From NCBI RefSeq assembly GCF_031202265.1, contig NZ_CP100604.1, forward strand, positions 4,074,501 through 4,138,500: DNA of 64,000 nucleotides, given 5' to 3'. The position numbers and the translations under genes are program-made. The notes beneath the pieces are model-generated. The model was not told where the DNA came from. It saw nothing but the letters and a program-made list of their open reading frames with translations, and did not search any database. This document shows positions 8,608 to 17,967 of the stretch, piece after piece. Each line of letters starts with the position of its first letter. Position 1 is the stretch's first letter. The DNA is from Bradyrhizobium sp. Ash2021 (GTDB lineage: Bacteria > Pseudomonadota > Alphaproteobacteria > Rhizobiales > Xanthobacteraceae).

Positions 8608-11154
8608 ATGGGCCAAGCAATAGCACCGAGATCGTTGCGTTCGTTCACCGCAATCAACTTGGTCGACGACAAGTTCGATAATCATTCCGGCAAGGTTTCG
8701 GCGGTCGCAGGTCTGATTGCGGTCGCGTCGTTCTCCGGCGCCGAAGCGCAGCAAACGAGCCTGCCGCCGGTGACGGTCGATGCCCCGGTCGCGCGCCTGC
8801 GTCCTGTTGCCTCAAAACCTTCACCGGATCAGCTGCGCGCCCGCACCGCGTTGCGCCGTGCCGCGCGCGGCGCGCAACCAGCCCAGGCGGCCGCCGTGCC
8901 GTTTCCCAATGCCGGCGGCCTGCGCGCCGACCGCAATCCCTATGCGGATGCGGCGGCGCCCTACAAGGTCGACCACCTGCAGGCGTCGGGCAAATTCCCC
9001 GAGCCGCTGTTGAACACGCCGAAGACGGTCACGGTTCTCAGCAAGGAGGTGCTGGAAGACAAGAACGCGACCACGCTGCGGCAAGCGGTGCTGAGCACTG
9101 CCGGCGTGACGCTCGGGACCGGCGAGGGCGGCAACGCCTTCGGCGACCGTTTCTTCATCCGCGGTTTCGACGCCCGCAACGACGTCTTCCTCGACGGCGT
9201 GCGCGATGCCGGGGTCAGCGTTCGCGAGAATTTCTTCACCGAGCAGGTCGAGATCCTGCGCGGGCCGGGCTCGTCCTTTGCCGGCCGCGGCACCACCGGC
9301 GGCGCGATCAACATCGTGACCAAGCAGGCGTCCACCGAGAAGAGCTTCTACAACATGGACACCACGTTCGGCACCGACCACACCAAGCGCGTCGTGCTCG
9401 ACGTCAACCAGGTGATCAGCCCGACGCTGGCCATTCGCGCCGGTGGCGTGTTCCAGGACGCCGGGGTCGCCGGGCGCGACTATGTCAAGGACGATCGCGA
9501 CGGCGGCTTCGTCACGGCGAAATGGACGCCGCTCGACACCGTGAAACTGAGCGCGAGCTACATCCACACCAATCTGCACGGCCTGCCGGATTTCGGCGTG
9601 CCGTATTACCGGCCGAGCACGGCCAGCACCGCGGGCGGCCCGTTCCCGGATTTCGGCGCCAACCGCAACAATTTATACGGCTTCGTCAATCGCGATTTCT
9701 ATCACGTCAAGCAGGACATCGGCACGCTCAATGGCGAGGTCGCGATCACGCCGGACTTAACCGTCAGCAACAAGTTCAGGGTCCAGCGCTCGCTGCTCGA
9801 CTACATCGGGACGCTTCCGGAATCGCCGTCGCTCGCCAATCCGCTTTCAGCGTCGACGCTCACCGCCAACCCGCAGAGCCGCTACCAGGTCACCGACGTG
9901 CTCGCCAACCAGACCGAAGCGACCTACAAATTCAATCTCGCCGGCTGGAAGAACACCGCCTTGGCCGGCGTCGAAATCTCGCAGGAGCGCGCCAGCATCG
10001 ACAAATATGTCGGTCTCAGTTCGGAATCATTGCCCGGCGGGAGCGCGGGCTCCGGTTCGGTGAGCGGGATCAGCGTATTCAATCCGAGCCAGACCTATGC
10101 GGTTTTCCCGGGCACGCCGACGCTCAGCGGTCTCGCGACCAAGGTCGGCATCGACACCAAGAGCGTCTACCTGCTAGACAGCGCCAACTATAACGACTTC
10201 GTCATCCTGAACGGCGGCGTCCGGCTCGATGACTACAATATCAAGGCGAGCGGCTACGGCACCGTGAACAGTGTCGCGAACGTTTTCGGCTCACAGACGC
10301 AGCAATACGACATGCCGAACTTCAACGTCGGCGCTGTGATCAAGCCGTTGCCGATCGCGAGTGTGTATGCAGCCTATGCGACGTCGTCGAACCCGGTCGG
10401 CGCCGAATTCGACGGCACCAGCGCCCAATATGGCGGACTGGCTCCCTCGCTCAACGGCAATCCCAACCAGATCCTGGGGCCGGAAAAGAACAGGGCGATC
10501 GAAGTCGGCACCAAATGGGAGTTGTTCGACCGGCATCTGCTGCTGACCGCGGCCCTGTTCCAGACCGAAAAGGACAACGCGCGGGAATCGCGGAACATCA
10601 CCGCGGCGACCGCGGCGCCGAGTTGCCCCTATACGGCGACATCCGGCGCGGTTTCCTGCATCTCGGCCGGCGCGGCCTACCGCATCCGCGGCATCGATCT
10701 CAGCGCCGGCGGCAAGATCACCGATAAATGGAGCGTCATCGGCGGCCTCGTGCTGATGCAGTCGGAGGTGACGAAGTCGCTGGTGCCGCCTGCCAATACG
10801 ACGCTGTACACGACCAATGTCGGCCTGCCGCTGTCCAACGTCGCGCACCAGTCGTTCAGCCTGCTGACCAAATACCAGCTCACGGATGTCTGGGAACTTG
10901 GCGGCCAGGCGGTCTACCGCTCGAAGATCTTTGGCGGCACCTTCCTCGCCGCCAACCAGGGCATGCAGCTGCCGAGCTACTGGCGCTTCGATGCCTTCGC
11001 GGAAGCCAAGGTCAACGCCAACTGGACCGCAAAGCTGTTCGTCAGCAACATCTTCAACAAGCTCTATTACGACGCGCTGTACCAGAGTGCCGCGCCATTC
11101 GTGCTGGAGGCGCCCGGCCGCACCGTGTCGATGGTCCTCTCGGCCAGATTCTGA
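8608..11154 (+). CDS. TonB-dependent siderophore receptor (Fiu/CirA-like)
   Basis: An 848-aa outer-membrane ferric-siderophore receptor. A basic N-terminal extension precedes a hydrophobic export segment (about residues 28-47, ending SGAEAQQ). A TonB-box-like LPPVTVDAP follows, then the plug domain ([60 protein letters not shown]). The 22-strand barrel ends in the C-terminal Phe signature VSMVLSARF. Plug motifs and the PiuC-like neighbour point to catecholate siderophores, in the manner of Fiu/YbiX or PiuA/PiuC. The start at 8608 has GGGA five bases upstream. Expression is probably iron-regulated through the repeats at 8413-8464. Downstream genes supply the accessory oxygenase and energy transduction. 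Confidence 0.93.
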   Translation: MGQAIAPRSLRSFTAINLVDDKFDNHSGKVSAVAGLIAVASFSGAEAQQTSLPPVTVDAPVARLRPVASKPSPDQLRARTALRRAARGAQPAQAAAVPFPNAGGLRADRNPYADAAAPYKVDHLQASGKFPEPLLNTPKTVTVLSKEVLEDKNATTLRQAVLSTAGVTLGTGEGGNAFGDRFFIRGFDARNDVFLDGVRDAGVSVRENFFTEQVEILRGPGSSFAGRGTTGGAINIVTKQASTEKSFYNMDTTFGTDHTKRVVLDVNQVISPTLAIRAGGVFQDAGVAGRDYVKDDRDGGFVTAKWTPLDTVKLSASYIHTNLHGLPDFGVPYYRPSTASTAGGPFPDFGANRNNLYGFVNRDFYHVKQDIGTLNGEVAITPDLTVSNKFRVQRSLLDYIGTLPESPSLANPLSASTLTANPQSRYQVTDVLANQTEATYKFNLAGWKNTALAGVEISQERASIDKYVGLSSESLPGGSAGSGSVSGISVFNPSQTYAVFPGTPTLSGLATKVGIDTKSVYLLDSANYNDFVILNGGVRLDDYNIKASGYGTVNSVANVFGSQTQQYDMPNFNVGAVIKPLPIASVYAAYATSSNPVGAEFDGTSAQYGGLAPSLNGNPNQILGPEKNRAIEVGTKWELFDRHLLLTAALFQTEKDNARESRNITAATAAPSCPYTATSGAVSCISAGAAYRIRGIDLSAGGKITDKWSVIGGLVLMQSEVTKSLVPPANTTLYTTNVGLPLSNVAHQSFSLLTKYQLTDVWELGGQAVYRSKIFGGTFLAANQGMQLPSYWRFDAFAEAKVNANWTAKLFVSNIFNKLYYDALYQSAAPFVLEAPGRTVSMVLSARF

Positions 11155-11176
11155 CCGTGGGGATGATGTCGACGTC

Positions 11177-11866
11177 ATGCTGATCTGTGTGCCGGAAGTC
11201 CTGAGCAAGGCCGACGTGGCGGATTTCCGCCGCGTCATGGACGGCTGCGCGTGGGAAGACGGCCGTTCCACCGCGGGCGCGCAGTCGGCGCTGGTGAAGC
11301 GCAACGAGCAATTGCCTGCGGATAGCGAGGTCGCGCGCAAGCTCGGCCATCGCGTGCTGTCCGCGCTATCAGCCAATCCCCGGTTCATCTCGGCCGCGAT
11401 CCCGCTAAAAATCTTTCCGCCGCTGTTCAACCGCTATGCCGCCGCCGGCGATCACCATTTCGGCATCCATGTCGACAATGCGGTGAGGGGAGACCCTCTC
11501 ACCGGCCTGCGGATCCGCACCGATTTGTCGGTCACGCTGTTCCTGTCGGAACCGGAGGAATATGATGGCGGCGGACTGGTGGTCGAGGACCTCTACGGCT
11601 CCCATGAAATCAAGCTGTCGGCCGGCGACCTCGTGCTTTATCCTGCGTCCAGTCTGCATCTGGTGACGCCGGTCACCCGCGGTACGCGGGTTGCGTCATT
11701 TTTCTGGCTGCAGAGCATGGTGCGGGATGCCCACGCCCGCAGCCTGATCTTCGATCTCGATACCGCGATCCAGGCCTTGGTCGAGCGGCTTGGACGAGAT
11801 GACCCCGAAACGGTCAAATTGACCGGTATCTATCACAACCTGATCCGCACCTGGGCCGAAGTATGA
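11177..11866 (+). CDS. PiuC/YbiX-family Fe(II)/2-oxoglutarate-dependent dioxygenase
   Basis: A 229-aa PKHD-type hydroxylase. The iron ligands are visible as H-V-D in [11 protein letters not shown] and a distal His in [12 protein letters not shown]; the 2-oxoglutarate-binding Arg is in GTRVASFFW. Members sit beside TonB receptors in iron uptake loci (E. coli ybiX-fiu, P. aeruginosa piuC-piuA) and are thought to help process imported siderophores. The start at 11177 is 22 bp after the receptor stop. The gene ends in ATGA overlapping the next start at 11863, so this is one operon. Confidence 0.92.
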   Translation: MLICVPEVLSKADVADFRRVMDGCAWEDGRSTAGAQSALVKRNEQLPADSEVARKLGHRVLSALSANPRFISAAIPLKIFPPLFNRYAAAGDHHFGIHVDNAVRGDPLTGLRIRTDLSVTLFLSEPEEYDGGGLVVEDLYGSHEIKLSAGDLVLYPASSLHLVTPVTRGTRVASFFWLQSMVRDAHARSLIFDLDTAIQALVERLGRDDPETVKLTGIYHNLIRTWAEV

Positions 11867-11869
11867 ATA
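11853..11869. repeat. 17-bp direct repeat, copy 1 (piuC end)
   Basis: GGGCCGAAGTATGAATA spans the end of the piuC-like gene and the ATG at 11863. An identical copy at 12491-12507 spans the exbB start. With following bases, copy 1 also forms GAAGTAT-GA-ATACTTC, a 7-bp inverted repeat. Confidence 0.7.
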
Positions 11870-12375
11870 CTTCACTAGGCGCGGTCTCCGAGATGTTATA
11901 CTATTACATCGAGTGGTCTCCGGCCGAGGCGCATGCCGACATGAAATGGTTCCGATCAAACATCAGACGCGGCTCGCGGCTCGCGCTTTTCGCGCTCGCG
12001 GTCCAGTTTCTGCTGTCGTTCGGACATTTCCACGCCAGCAGCGCGCAGGCGGCGTCGGCACGCGCGAGCCAATTGGTGCTGCACGCCGCCGCTAGCGGTG
12101 CGGCGACGCATGCAGTGAACTGGACTTTGCGCGCCGATGCATCTCGCGCAGCTCCCTTGAAGACCTCCTCCGATGATACCCCCGATGGCCGGCTGACCGA
12201 TGACTGCGCCATCTGCGCCGTGCTGGCGCTGGCCGGCGCCATGATGGTCGTGACGCCGCCGTGCCTGCCGGCACCCCAAGCTGTTTTGTTCTCGCATTTG
12301 ATCGCCAACGCCGCGCCGGTCGATCTGAATTCTGCTGGCGCCGCCTTTCAGCCTCGCGCACCGCCCGTCTCCTGA
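11863..12375 (+). CDS. DUF2946-type small membrane/exported protein
   Basis: Up to 170 aa from the ATG at 11863, which overlaps the piuC stop. An internal ATG at 11941 ([14 protein letters not shown]) would give a more classical signal peptide and a 144-aa product. After the hydrophobic segment [19 protein letters not shown] comes a variable region, then [17 protein letters not shown] with a Cys-x-x-Cys pair in a second hydrophobic stretch. This pattern is seen in DUF2946 proteins, which often accompany metal-uptake genes; their biochemical role is unknown. It separates the receptor/oxygenase pair from exbB. Confidence 0.7.
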   Translation: MNTSLGAVSEMLYYYIEWSPAEAHADMKWFRSNIRRGSRLALFALAVQFLLSFGHFHASSAQAASARASQLVLHAAASGAATHAVNWTLRADASRAAPLKTSSDDTPDGRLTDDCAICAVLALAGAMMVVTPPCLPAPQAVLFSHLIANAAPVDLNSAGAAFQPRAPPVS

Positions 12376-12490
12376 GATCGGCCATCGACGCGTTCGCGCC
12401 CGATCGGCCGCCTCGCGGCTTTTATCTCGGTAGTTTGCAATAGCTGCAACTGACCGGATGCAGGCCTCACAATTCGAACGATCAACGACC

Positions 12491-12507
12491 GGGCCGAAGT
12501 ATGAATA
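12491..12507. repeat. 17-bp direct repeat, copy 2 (exbB start)
   Basis: GGGCCGAAGTATGAATA, identical to 11853-11869, again placing an ATG in the same context (exbB start at 12501). In the piuC reading phase the preceding bases encode R-A-E-V-stop, like the real piuC end W-A-E-V-stop. Confidence 0.7.
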
Positions 12508-13472
12508 TGTCACCTTTTCGAGCGACCTTGATATTCGCACTGGCGATGTTGTCGCTGGCGGCGCCCTCATCGGCGCAACAGCAAGCGGCTCCTGCGCCGC
12601 AGCAGGCCCCCGCGCTGGCGCAACCGCAACCACCGGCGATCCCGGCACAAGCCGCGCCGACGGTGCAGGCTCCCGCGCCGTCAGCGGTCGTTCCATCCGC
12701 TCCAGCAGCCCTGGCGTCCGATGCGACGGCAACTCCCGCCGATAACGGCAGCAGGTCGTTGAAATCGACCACGGTCGCGCTGCGTGAGCTGTCGCCGTGG
12801 TCGATGTTCATGTCGGCGGACATCATCGTGAAAGCAGTGATGGTCGGTCTCGCCTTCGCGTCGTTGGTGACATGGACGGTCTTCATCGCCAAGATGATCG
12901 AGCTCTCGGTCATTCAGCGCAAACTGCGCGCGGCGCTCGCCAGGATCAGCGACGCCAGGTCGCTGGCAGATGCGCAATTCGCGCTGGGCGCAAAAGCCAG
13001 CGTGTTGTCGTCCTTGCTCGCGGCGGCAATGCGCGAGGCGCGGTTGTCGGCGGGCATTTCCAGCGACAGCGGCATCAAGGAGCGCGCGGCCTCGAGCTTT
13101 GCCGAAATCGTGCGCGCCGAAGCGCGCCGGATCCGGCTCGGCATGGGATTGCTTGCGACCATCGGCGCGACGTCGCCCTTCGTCGGATTGTTCGGCACGG
13201 TCTGGGGCATCATGAACAGCTTCATCGGCATTTCGAAATCGCAGACCACCAATCTCGCCGTGGTCGCGCCCGGCATCGCCGAAGCGCTGCTCGCGACCGC
13301 GATCGGCCTCGTCGCTGCGATCCCGGCCGTCATCATCTACAATCACTTCACGCGCGTGACCAAAGGCTACCTCGAACTGGTCAGCCGGGCCTCGGGTGCC
13401 GCGGGACGGCTATTGTCACGCGATCTCGATCGTACCCATGTTGGCACCCATTCGCGCGCGGCGGCGGAGTAG
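12501..13472 (+). CDS. exbB: ExbB, TonB-system energizer (MotA/TolQ/ExbB family)
   Basis: A 323-aa inner-membrane subunit of the proton-driven ExbB-ExbD-TonB motor. It has a cleavable-looking signal (residues 1-25, APSSAQQ) and a long Ala/Pro/Gln-rich periplasmic stretch to about residue 85. TM1 ([20 protein letters not shown]) is followed by a cytoplasmic domain. TM2 and TM3 carry the family core ([20 protein letters not shown] and [20 protein letters not shown]). The extended N-terminus is typical of the alphaproteobacterial type. It is followed three bases later by exbD. Confidence 0.95.
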   Translation: MNMSPFRATLIFALAMLSLAAPSSAQQQAAPAPQQAPALAQPQPPAIPAQAAPTVQAPAPSAVVPSAPAALASDATATPADNGSRSLKSTTVALRELSPWSMFMSADIIVKAVMVGLAFASLVTWTVFIAKMIELSVIQRKLRAALARISDARSLADAQFALGAKASVLSSLLAAAMREARLSAGISSDSGIKERAASSFAEIVRAEARRIRLGMGLLATIGATSPFVGLFGTVWGIMNSFIGISKSQTTNLAVVAPGIAEALLATAIGLVAAIPAVIIYNHFTRVTKGYLELVSRASGAAGRLLSRDLDRTHVGTHSRAAAE

Positions 13473-13475
13473 GCG

Positions 13476-13952
13476 ATGGCTATTTCTCTCGCAGAGAGCG
13501 ACGTCGACGACGACAGCGATTTCGCGGAATCGCATGAGATCAACGTCACGCCGTTCATCGACGTCATTCTCGTTCTCCTGATCATCTTCATGGTGGCGGC
13601 GCCGCTGTCGACCGTCGACCTGCCGGTCGATCTGCCGACGTCATCCGCGACCCCGCAGAAGAAGCCGGACAAGCCGACCTATGTCAGCATCAAGCCGGAC
13701 CTTGCGGTCGCGATCGGCGAAAATCCGGTCAGGCGGATCGATCTGGTCCGCTCGCTCGACGCGATGGCGGACGTCAGCAAGGATCACCCGATCTTCCTGC
13801 GGGCCGACCGCGCGGTTCCCTATGGCGAATTGATGGACGTGCTGGAAATCCTGCACGTCGGCGGTTATTCCAAGATCAAGCTGGTGGCGCTGGAGGGAGT
13901 GCCGGATAGCGGCGCGGTGCCACCTGCCCCCGCCGATCGTGCAAAACCCTGA
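13476..13952 (+). CDS. exbD: ExbD, TonB-system transport protein
   Basis: A 158-aa protein with one N-terminal TM (about residues 24-44, FIDVILVLLIIFMVAAPLST) containing the Asp needed for proton translocation, preceded by the conserved EINVTPFIDV. A periplasmic peptidoglycan-associated domain follows (PIFLRADRAVPYGELMDVL). It sits between exbB and tonB with 3-bp and 17-bp gaps, so the three are surely co-transcribed. Confidence 0.95.
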   Translation: MAISLAESDVDDDSDFAESHEINVTPFIDVILVLLIIFMVAAPLSTVDLPVDLPTSSATPQKKPDKPTYVSIKPDLAVAIGENPVRRIDLVRSLDAMADVSKDHPIFLRADRAVPYGELMDVLEILHVGGYSKIKLVALEGVPDSGAVPPAPADRAKP

Positions 13953-13969
13953 GCCGGGACGGCGTCGAG

Positions 13970-14764
13970 ATGCCCGACTTCGAGACCGAACAAAAGCCAT
14001 CGCGGCGGCTGTGGATTCTGGCAGCGGCGGGCGCGCTTGCGCTTCATCTGGGATTCGGCGCGCTGGCGATCGCGCATCTGCAGACCGGAGACGACGAGGA
14101 TTCGCTTGGCGCGCCTGCGATCGAAGTCGGACTTGAATTGACATCGACGCGTGCCGAGCCGATCGATCTGCCGCCGGGGCCGGATGTCGACGCGTCCGTT
14201 GCTTCGCCACAGCTTGCCGATCAGAAGGCGGAAGTCAAGGAAGCCGACCTGCCAAAGGACACGCCAACCGACGCCGAGGATCCGGACCGGGCGGTGACGC
14301 AGAACGAGTCAAAAAAGCCCAGGGAAGACGATCCAAAGGTCGCGGCGGTGCAGACACAGGCGTCAACGGAGTCCGCGGCGCAGGAAGCAACGGCAACGCC
14401 GAGGCTTGACGGCCGTCTCGACGACAAGTCGACCGCTCCAAAACAGGGAATCGGAAGCAGCACTCAGCTCGCAAAAGTGTCGTGGGAAAAGAAGCTGATG
14501 GCCCACTTCAAGAAGCACCTGATTTATCCGCAGGGGGTGAAGGCCAAGGACGCAAAGGTCCGGGTCATACTGGATGTCGAGTTTGACCGTATCGGCCACG
14601 TTGTTTCAGCAAGCATTGCCGAGGGATCCGGCCAACCGGCTTTCGACGAAGCTGCTCTCAAGATGGTCCGACGATCCGATCCCGTACCCGCACCGCCGCC
14701 GTTGGTCGCCGACCTCGGATTGAAGCGCTTCGTGCCCGTCGCATTCAACGCCGAAGGCAAATAG
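13970..14764 (+). CDS. tonB: TonB energy-transducing protein
   Basis: A 264-aa protein. The N-terminal anchor is ILAAAGALALHLGFGALAI (about residues 17-36). A long acidic, Lys/Glu/Asp-rich periplasmic spacer follows, in place of the classical Pro-Glu/Pro-Lys repeat. The C-terminal TonB domain begins at about 180 with WEKKLMAHFKKHLIYPQGVK, then VRVILDVEFDRIGHVV and FDEAALKMVRRSDPVP. It contacts the TonB box of the receptor encoded at 8608 and probably others. It is the last gene of the operon. Confidence 0.94.
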   Translation: MPDFETEQKPSRRLWILAAAGALALHLGFGALAIAHLQTGDDEDSLGAPAIEVGLELTSTRAEPIDLPPGPDVDASVASPQLADQKAEVKEADLPKDTPTDAEDPDRAVTQNESKKPREDDPKVAAVQTQASTESAAQEATATPRLDGRLDDKSTAPKQGIGSSTQLAKVSWEKKLMAHFKKHLIYPQGVKAKDAKVRVILDVEFDRIGHVVSASIAEGSGQPAFDEAALKMVRRSDPVPAPPPLVADLGLKRFVPVAFNAEGK

Positions 14765-15452
14765 CGGCGCGTTCGCTGGTGTGCGTACTCATAAATTGAG
14801 ATTGATTGGTGCGGCTTGCTCGATGTCCGCTATGCACCCGATAGCGATCAAGCTCTGCTGTGCGGCGAAATGCCGCCATCTGCCAGAAGCGGACGTTCCT
14901 TTTTGCTCCGCGCGTCAAGCGATCTGATGTTATTCAATTGCGCGATGCTAACGAGTGCGCGCTGAATCACTGACAACATCAGTGGCGTCATTAACAAAGC
15001 CAGCAATCCGAATTAGTTGGCCGCGGCGATTTTAAACCTCTACGTGTTTATAATTTGTGATTTGAATTTGCCGCCGGTCGTATCATCGTGCCGCACTGCA
15101 GATCAGGGTTGCGTGTGACACAACGTGAGATCCTGGTGGCGGATGTCAGGTTTAACAACTCCGCGCTGCAGCTACTCGCCGCGACGGCACGCAACGGTCT
15201 GAGCCGAGCTGACACGGTTCTAAAAGGTATTGTCAGCCCCATCTTGATATTTTTTCGCGACACGTCAGCGCCGCTGCTCGAATTCGCTTGCCGCCGGTGT
15301 GACAACCTCGATCGACTACTGATCGAAGTTCCGGCCCAGCTCGCAGCGATTGCAGCTGTCGGTGTTGTTTGCGAAGGACATTAATTTTTCAGGTCCCTGC
15401 GGCTTCGCGACGCCGCAAGAGTCGCCTGGGTCTCGATCCCGGGGAGGGAGAC
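14765..15452. other. Intergenic region, no gene recognised
   Basis: About 690 bp between tonB and the next gene, lower in GC than its surroundings. Short open frames exist (for example 15088-15384) but lack family resemblance, a convincing ribosome site or neighbour-like codon use. I see no tRNA, clear terminator or long repeat. It may contain a promoter for 15453. Confidence 0.5.
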
Positions 15453-15881
15453 ATGTTGAAGCGGTCACTTATTGTTTTTTTGGCGCTTATCGCGAGCTTC
15501 GTCGTCGCATCAGCTGTCTGGCTTGTTCTGGATGCCGATCTGCATTTGAACAAGGCGAATGCCACGGCTCCGTCAACCGCTGTGCCATCCACGGCCGCAG
15601 GTTCCGAACCTTTCAAAACGGTCCACGCCGCTAATCAAACGACGATGAGGATACGAGCAATGGATCGGGCGAAGCATCTCGCTTTCTGGAACCTGGTTCT
15701 GAAAAATAAAAAGCTGGCGTGTGATGCTGTTGTTCGGACCACGTATCAAGGCGGCACTGAATCCGGGGTCGATAACTGGAGCATCAGATGTCGAGACGGT
15801 AACGTATATTCGGTCAATATTGAGCCGAACGCGGAGGACGCAGTCTGCACTGGAAACGCATTCGCCCGCGAAGCGGAATAG
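15453..15881 (+). CDS. Hypothetical exported or membrane-anchored protein (142 aa)
   Basis: A strong Shine-Dalgarno GGGAGGGAG lies just before the ATG at 15453, which decides this start. Residues 4-27 form a hydrophobic segment (LIVFLALIASFVVASAVWLV), either an uncleaved anchor or a signal. A Thr/Ala/Ser linker follows, then a small C-terminal domain with three cysteines (KLACDAV, WSIRCRDG, AVCTG) that could form disulfides in the periplasm. I do not recognise the family. The gene stands alone. Confidence 0.7.
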   Translation: MLKRSLIVFLALIASFVVASAVWLVLDADLHLNKANATAPSTAVPSTAAGSEPFKTVHAANQTTMRIRAMDRAKHLAFWNLVLKNKKLACDAVVRTTYQGGTESGVDNWSIRCRDGNVYSVNIEPNAEDAVCTGNAFAREAE

Positions 15882-15946
15882 CTTGGTCGATGAGGAGCGC
15901 TTCTGTGCGCTGCGCCGCACGCAAACGGCTATCCGCTGCCGCTTCG

Positions 15947-15987
15947 GCCTGGATTTAGCCTGGAGATTTAGCCTGGAGATTTAGCCC
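15947..15987. repeat. Short tandem repeat of a 13-bp unit
   Basis: GCCTGGAGATTTA occurs twice in tandem, preceded by a shorter variant GCCTGGATTTA, just upstream of the solute-binding protein at 16015. It looks like a slippage product; no function is evident. Confidence 0.5.
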
Positions 15988-16014
15988 AGACCTTGGGCCT
16001 CCCTGGAGGGCCGC

Positions 16015-16995
16015 ATGAGACGGCGCGATTTCATCAGTCTCCTTGTCGGTGCGACGGTTACCTGGCCACTCGCCGCGCGCTCCCAGCAGGAGGCGATGCC
16101 GGTGATCGGGTTCCTCCATGGCACATCGCCTGAATCGCGGCGCGCTGAAGTTGCCGCATTTCATCGCGGCCTGAGCGAGCGCAGCTACGTTGAGGGCCGG
16201 GACGTAGCGGTCGAATATCGCTGGGCTGAGGGTAGATACGATCGGTTACCAGCACTCGCAGCCGACCTGGTCGACCGTCGGGTGAGTGTCATTGCTGCGT
16301 TCGGCACCGCTGCCGCACTCGTTGCCAGGGCGGCGACGACGACCATCCCCATCGTCTTCCTCGTAGGTGGCGACCCGATCGCCCTGGGTCTCGTCGCGAG
16401 TCTGAGCCGGCCGGGCGGCAGCATCACGGGCGTAACCCCATTAAACGACGACCTTGGGCCGAAGCTACTGGAGTTGCTGCACGAGGTCGTTCCGAAAGCC
16501 GCCATCATCGGCTACCTCGTAAATCCGAAAAATGCGACTTCGGACGCCCTTTCCCGACAAGTCCGGGTGGCGGAGCGCACGATCGGGCAGCGAGTCCATA
16601 TCCTGCACGCCAGCAGCGAACACGACTTCGAGCCGGCTTTCGCAACCCTGGACCAAATTCGGGCTGACGGACTTTGCGTACAGGGCGACACGTTCTTCAA
16701 TGGCCGACGCGAGCAACTCGTTGCGCTGGCGGCGCACCACTCGATCCCTACGGCTTATGCATTCCGCGATTATGCTGCCGCGGGCGGTCTTATGAGCTAC
16801 GGAACCAGTTTGTCGGATGCCTATCGCGAAGTGGGCGTCTACGCGAGCCGGATTCTCAAAGGCGAAAAGCCGGCCGATCTCCCGGTCCAGCAGTCGGTGA
16901 AGGTCGAGCTGGTCGTCAACCTGAAGACCGCCAGGGCGCTCGGCCTCACGTTTCCGCTGTCTCTGCTTGGCCGCGCCGACGAGGTGATCGAATGA
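16015..16995 (+). CDS. ABC-transporter substrate-binding protein (PF04392 type), orphan
   Basis: A 326-aa periplasmic binding protein. The N-terminal Arg-rich MRRRDFISLL plus hydrophobic core ending AARSQQ is a Sec/Tat-like signal. The mature part has the two-lobed type 1 fold with VIGFLHGTSPESR, IPIVFLVGGDPIALGLV and LSRPGGSITGVT, all typical of this family. These proteins are highly multiplied in Bradyrhizobium, often without adjacent permease or ATPase genes, as here. The ligand is unknown. A GGAGGGCCGC ribosome site precedes the ATG. Confidence 0.88.
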   Translation: MRRRDFISLLVGATVTWPLAARSQQEAMPVIGFLHGTSPESRRAEVAAFHRGLSERSYVEGRDVAVEYRWAEGRYDRLPALAADLVDRRVSVIAAFGTAAALVARAATTTIPIVFLVGGDPIALGLVASLSRPGGSITGVTPLNDDLGPKLLELLHEVVPKAAIIGYLVNPKNATSDALSRQVRVAERTIGQRVHILHASSEHDFEPAFATLDQIRADGLCVQGDTFFNGRREQLVALAAHHSIPTAYAFRDYAAAGGLMSYGTSLSDAYREVGVYASRILKGEKPADLPVQQSVKVELVVNLKTARALGLTFPLSLLGRADEVIE

Positions 16996-17049
16996 GCACC
17001 GTCACCTTAATTCCGCATACGCAGGCATCGAAGCCGGACCGATCACACC

Positions 17050-17514
17050 TCAACTCCGGGCGCGGGCAATCGCACCCGCGATGATTTGCATGGTCACGCC
17101 AACCACCCATTCCAGCAAGATCGCTGTCGTCCAAAAGATGTGCAGGTCTTCCCGTAGCACAATCACGCCAACCGACACGAAAGCCGCCAACGCGGCGAGA
17201 AACGTGCCCACAGCACTGAGAAATTCCGCGGAGTCGATCTTCACGATCGAGCCGCCTCTTAAAGGCTGATGGTCGGGTCCATGAAAAGCCAGCGGAGGCG
17301 TATCAATTCCCAGGTAAAAGCCGACCGCGCCACTAATCATCATGATCAGAATGAAAACCTGAGACGCCAGCGCCGAGATGATCGACCCCACATGCGCGGC
17401 GACAAACAAGCCGCTTGCAGCTCCCGCCATTGCAAGCCCGAAGCGTTCCAGGACGTGGGCAAATTTTCTGACGCTGGACCGCATCGTGGGCGCCCCACGG
17501 ATTGCTGACATCAA
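17050..17514 (-). CDS. Hypothetical multi-spanning membrane protein (154 aa)
   Basis: Contains about four hydrophobic segments: FGLAMAGAASGLFVAAHV, QVFILIMMISGAVGFYLGI, VGTFLAALAAFVSVGVIVL and WTTAILLEWVVGVTMQIIAG, with a short hydrophilic loop (DTPPLAFHGPDHQPLRGG) in the middle. No family was recognised. Several Met codons cluster at the N-terminus (17514, 17511, 17484), so the exact start is uncertain. It is convergent with the binding protein at 16015. Confidence 0.6.
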   Translation of the reverse strand: MMSAIRGAPTMRSSVRKFAHVLERFGLAMAGAASGLFVAAHVGSIISALASQVFILIMMISGAVGFYLGIDTPPLAFHGPDHQPLRGGSIVKIDSAEFLSAVGTFLAALAAFVSVGVIVLREDLHIFWTTAILLEWVVGVTMQIIAGAIARARS

Positions 17515-17967
17515 GCTAGGTCATCCTTCCGCGGCGCGAAAGATATTCCCGGCCGAAGGGCTGGCCAGGCGAAGGCAAATAAGGGGTACCTCGTCCCGCT
17601 CGACCCCGCTCGACCAGAGAGGAGCGTGAATTGCAGCGGAAGGAAAGCTTCGTCCGTCGGAATCGTGACGACGAGATTGCAGTCGTCCCTCGGATATTTC
17701 GAGGCGACGGGACAGATGATAAACTCCGCGACGAAGCAATCGAGTCTGTTCGTTTGGCGAGATTTCCGGGTATCGTCGCTTACGCCGTCTTGCGGTGCCT
17801 GCTTGGAAGCGCCCGATCGCTGAGCGCGGCCCCCCTTAATGCTGCGGCGTGCCAGGGCTCCGGCGGTGGAGCAGCTCAGTCGAACGTTAGCGTGCCATCC
17901 GTGCGAATTACCCCAAAGGCATTCCGGTGATAGTATGGAGACAGGGAACCAGGGGAAGCGGACCCCA
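17515..17967. other. Intergenic region containing a dispersed repeat
   Basis: About 450 bp without a convincing gene; the short frames at 17521-17739 and 17631-17930 lack support. It contains copy A of the 80-bp repeat described below and the leader of the cyclase gene. Confidence 0.5.
17715..17794. repeat. 80-bp direct repeat A, upstream of the cyclase gene
   Basis: Imperfect copy of 19805-19883. Shared blocks include CTCCGCGACGA, CTGTTCGTTTGGC, ATCGTCGCT and ACGCCGTCTTGCG. The CGACGAAGCAAT core also occurs in the palindromic repeats at 46517 and 57750. Confidence 0.7.

Noticed and set aside
10886..11176. Upstream extension of the piuC-like reading frame
   Set aside because: It overlaps the TonB-receptor barrel and is out of character; the conserved N-terminus begins at 11177.
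15088..15384. A 98-codon open frame in the large gap after tonB
   Set aside because: No ribosome site, no family resemblance, atypical composition; left as intergenic.
15947..15987. Tandem 13-bp unit considered as a regulatory array
   Set aside because: Only two and a half units with no symmetry; slippage is the simpler explanation.
17521..17930. Short open frames upstream of the cyclase gene
   Set aside because: They run through the dispersed 80-bp repeat and lack start signals.
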